DNA of 26,249 bases from the NCBI GenBank assembly GCA_035472475.1, contig DATIPA010000251.1, positions 1-26,249 on the forward strand. The letters are read 5' to 3'. The position numbers and the translations under genes are program-made. The notes beneath the pieces are model-generated. The model was not told the origin of the DNA. It saw only the letters and a program-made list of their open reading frames with translations, and did no database searches. Each line of letters starts with the position of its first letter. Position 1 is the stretch's first letter. This document shows, piece after piece, positions 25,490-26,249 of the stretch. This DNA comes from JAFAXD01 sp035472475 (GTDB lineage: Bacteria; Pseudomonadota; Alphaproteobacteria; Rhizobiales; Xanthobacteraceae).

Positions 25490-26249
25490 GAACCGACGAA
25501 GAAGAAAAGGAAATCGAAGCCACCAAGGCGCCGTTGCTCGAACATCTCATCGAGCTGCGCGCCCGCCTGATCAAAGCATTGATCGCCTTCGCGGTGGCGT
25601 TCGTTGCCTGTTTCTTCTTCGCCAAGCAGATCTACAACATTCTGGTCTGGCCGTTCGTGTGGGTGGCCGGCGTCGAACACTCGAAATTCATCTACACCGC
25701 GCTGCTCGAATATTTCGTGACCCAGCTCAAGGTCGCGATGTTCGGCGCGGCTTTTATTTCGTTTCCGGTGGTTGCGAGCCAGATCTACAAGTTCGTGGCG
25801 CCGGGCCTCTACCGCAACGAGCGCCAGGCGTTCCTGCCGTACCTGGTCGCAACCCCGATCTTCTTTGTGATGGGGGCGGCTGTCGTCTATTTCATCGTCA
25901 TGCCGATGCTGGTGCGGTTCTCGCTCGGCATGCAGCAGGGCGGCGATGGATACGCCGAGATTGCGCTGCTCCCCAAGGTCGGCGAGTATCTGTCGCTGGT
26001 GATGGGGCTGATCTTCGCGTTCGGGGTCGCGTTCCAGCTGCCGGTGATCCTGACCCTGCTTGGCCGCGCCGGCATCATCACGTCGGAACAGCTCAAGTCG
26101 AAGCGCCGCTACTTCATCGTCATCTGCTTCATCATCGCGGCGGTGCTCACGCCGCCGGACGTGCTCAGCCAGATGTCACTCGCGGTTCCGCTGCTCGTTC
26201 TCTATGAAGGATCGATTTTTGCGGTGCGGGCCGTGGAGAAGAAGGCGGC
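25486..26249 (+). CDS. tatC: Sec-independent translocase subunit TatC (3' end outside window)
   Basis: TatC is the multispanning core of the twin-arginine translocase and recognises the RR signal peptide. The 254 codons visible begin MRTDEEEKEIEATKAPLLEHLIELRARLIKAL. The conserved LLEHLIELRARL cytoplasmic segment precedes TM1, and further hallmarks are VAPGLYRNERQAFLPY and FAFGVAFQLPVI. About six hydrophobic segments are present. The reading frame is open to the last base, so the true stop lies a short way beyond the window; the family is usually about 250-280 residues. The ATG at 25486 overlaps the tatB stop (ATGA). Confidence 0.95.
   Translation, partial: MRTDEEEKEIEATKAPLLEHLIELRARLIKALIAFAVAFVACFFFAKQIYNILVWPFVWVAGVEHSKFIYTALLEYFVTQLKVAMFGAAFISFPVVASQIYKFVAPGLYRNERQAFLPYLVATPIFFVMGAAVVYFIVMPMLVRFSLGMQQGGDGYAEIALLPKVGEYLSLVMGLIFAFGVAFQLPVILTLLGRAGIITSEQLKSKRRYFIVICFIIAAVLTPPDVLSQMSLAVPLLVLYEGSIFAVRAVEKKA

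Noticed and set aside
1..26249. Defence, toxin-antitoxin, phage or mobile-element cargo
   Set aside because: Each substantial open frame was matched to a housekeeping, efflux or repair family; no transposase, integrase, terminal inverted repeats, CRISPR repeats or paired small toxin-antitoxin frames were seen.

Overview
The window reads as a stretch of core chromosome from a high-GC alphaproteobacterium of the order Hyphomicrobiales (Rhizobiales). The best guess is the Bradyrhizobium/Xanthobacteraceae side of the order. This rests on protein character (TolC, IlvD, ErpA, Dgt and TatA look rhizobial) and on gene order: an ExoR-like gene next to xthA, erpA divergent from dgt, then argS, a SPOR protein, nagZ, scpA, scpB, tatA, tatB and tatC. 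No database search was possible, so genus is not assigned. No rRNA, tRNA, CRISPR array, insertion sequence, prophage or integration site was seen. Coding density is very high and no gene-free stretch exceeds about 240 bases.

Layout. 27-1466: a TolC-type outer-membrane channel. 1418-2680: an MFS exporter on the opposite strand whose 3' end overlaps tolC. 2825-8058: a rightward run of valyl-tRNA synthetase, release factor RF3 and an NAD-binding epimerase-like protein. 8044-8658: a leftward 3-methyladenine DNA glycosylase. 8894-11459: ilvD overlapping an ExoR-like periplasmic Sel1-repeat regulator. 11492-12277: leftward exonuclease III. 12436-16755: an RND efflux adaptor and pump. 16819-17157: leftward erpA. 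17263-20313: dgt and argS. 20390-21751: a membrane-anchored SPOR protein with a pentapeptide repeat. 21895 to the right edge: nagZ, scpA, scpB, tatA, tatB and tatC, the last cut by the window end.

How the genes fit together. TolC and the RND pair can form one tripartite pump although they lie 11 kb apart. valS, prfC and argS serve translation. The glycosylase and exonuclease III are successive steps of base-excision repair. The SPOR protein and NagZ act on peptidoglycan septation and turnover. ScpA and ScpB complete the SMC condensin. TatA, TatB and TatC form the twin-arginine translocase. The ExoR-like protein would act in the periplasm on an ExoS/ChvI-type sensor system encoded elsewhere.

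I found no convincing new multi-gene system. The points most worth checking are the ten-unit 15-bp repeat inside the SPOR gene, a strong hairpin just upstream of the tatB ribosome-binding site, the overlap of ilvD with the exoR-like start, and departures from the gene order I recall for relatives (an inverted MFS gene where popZ is expected, and RND genes between xthA and erpA).
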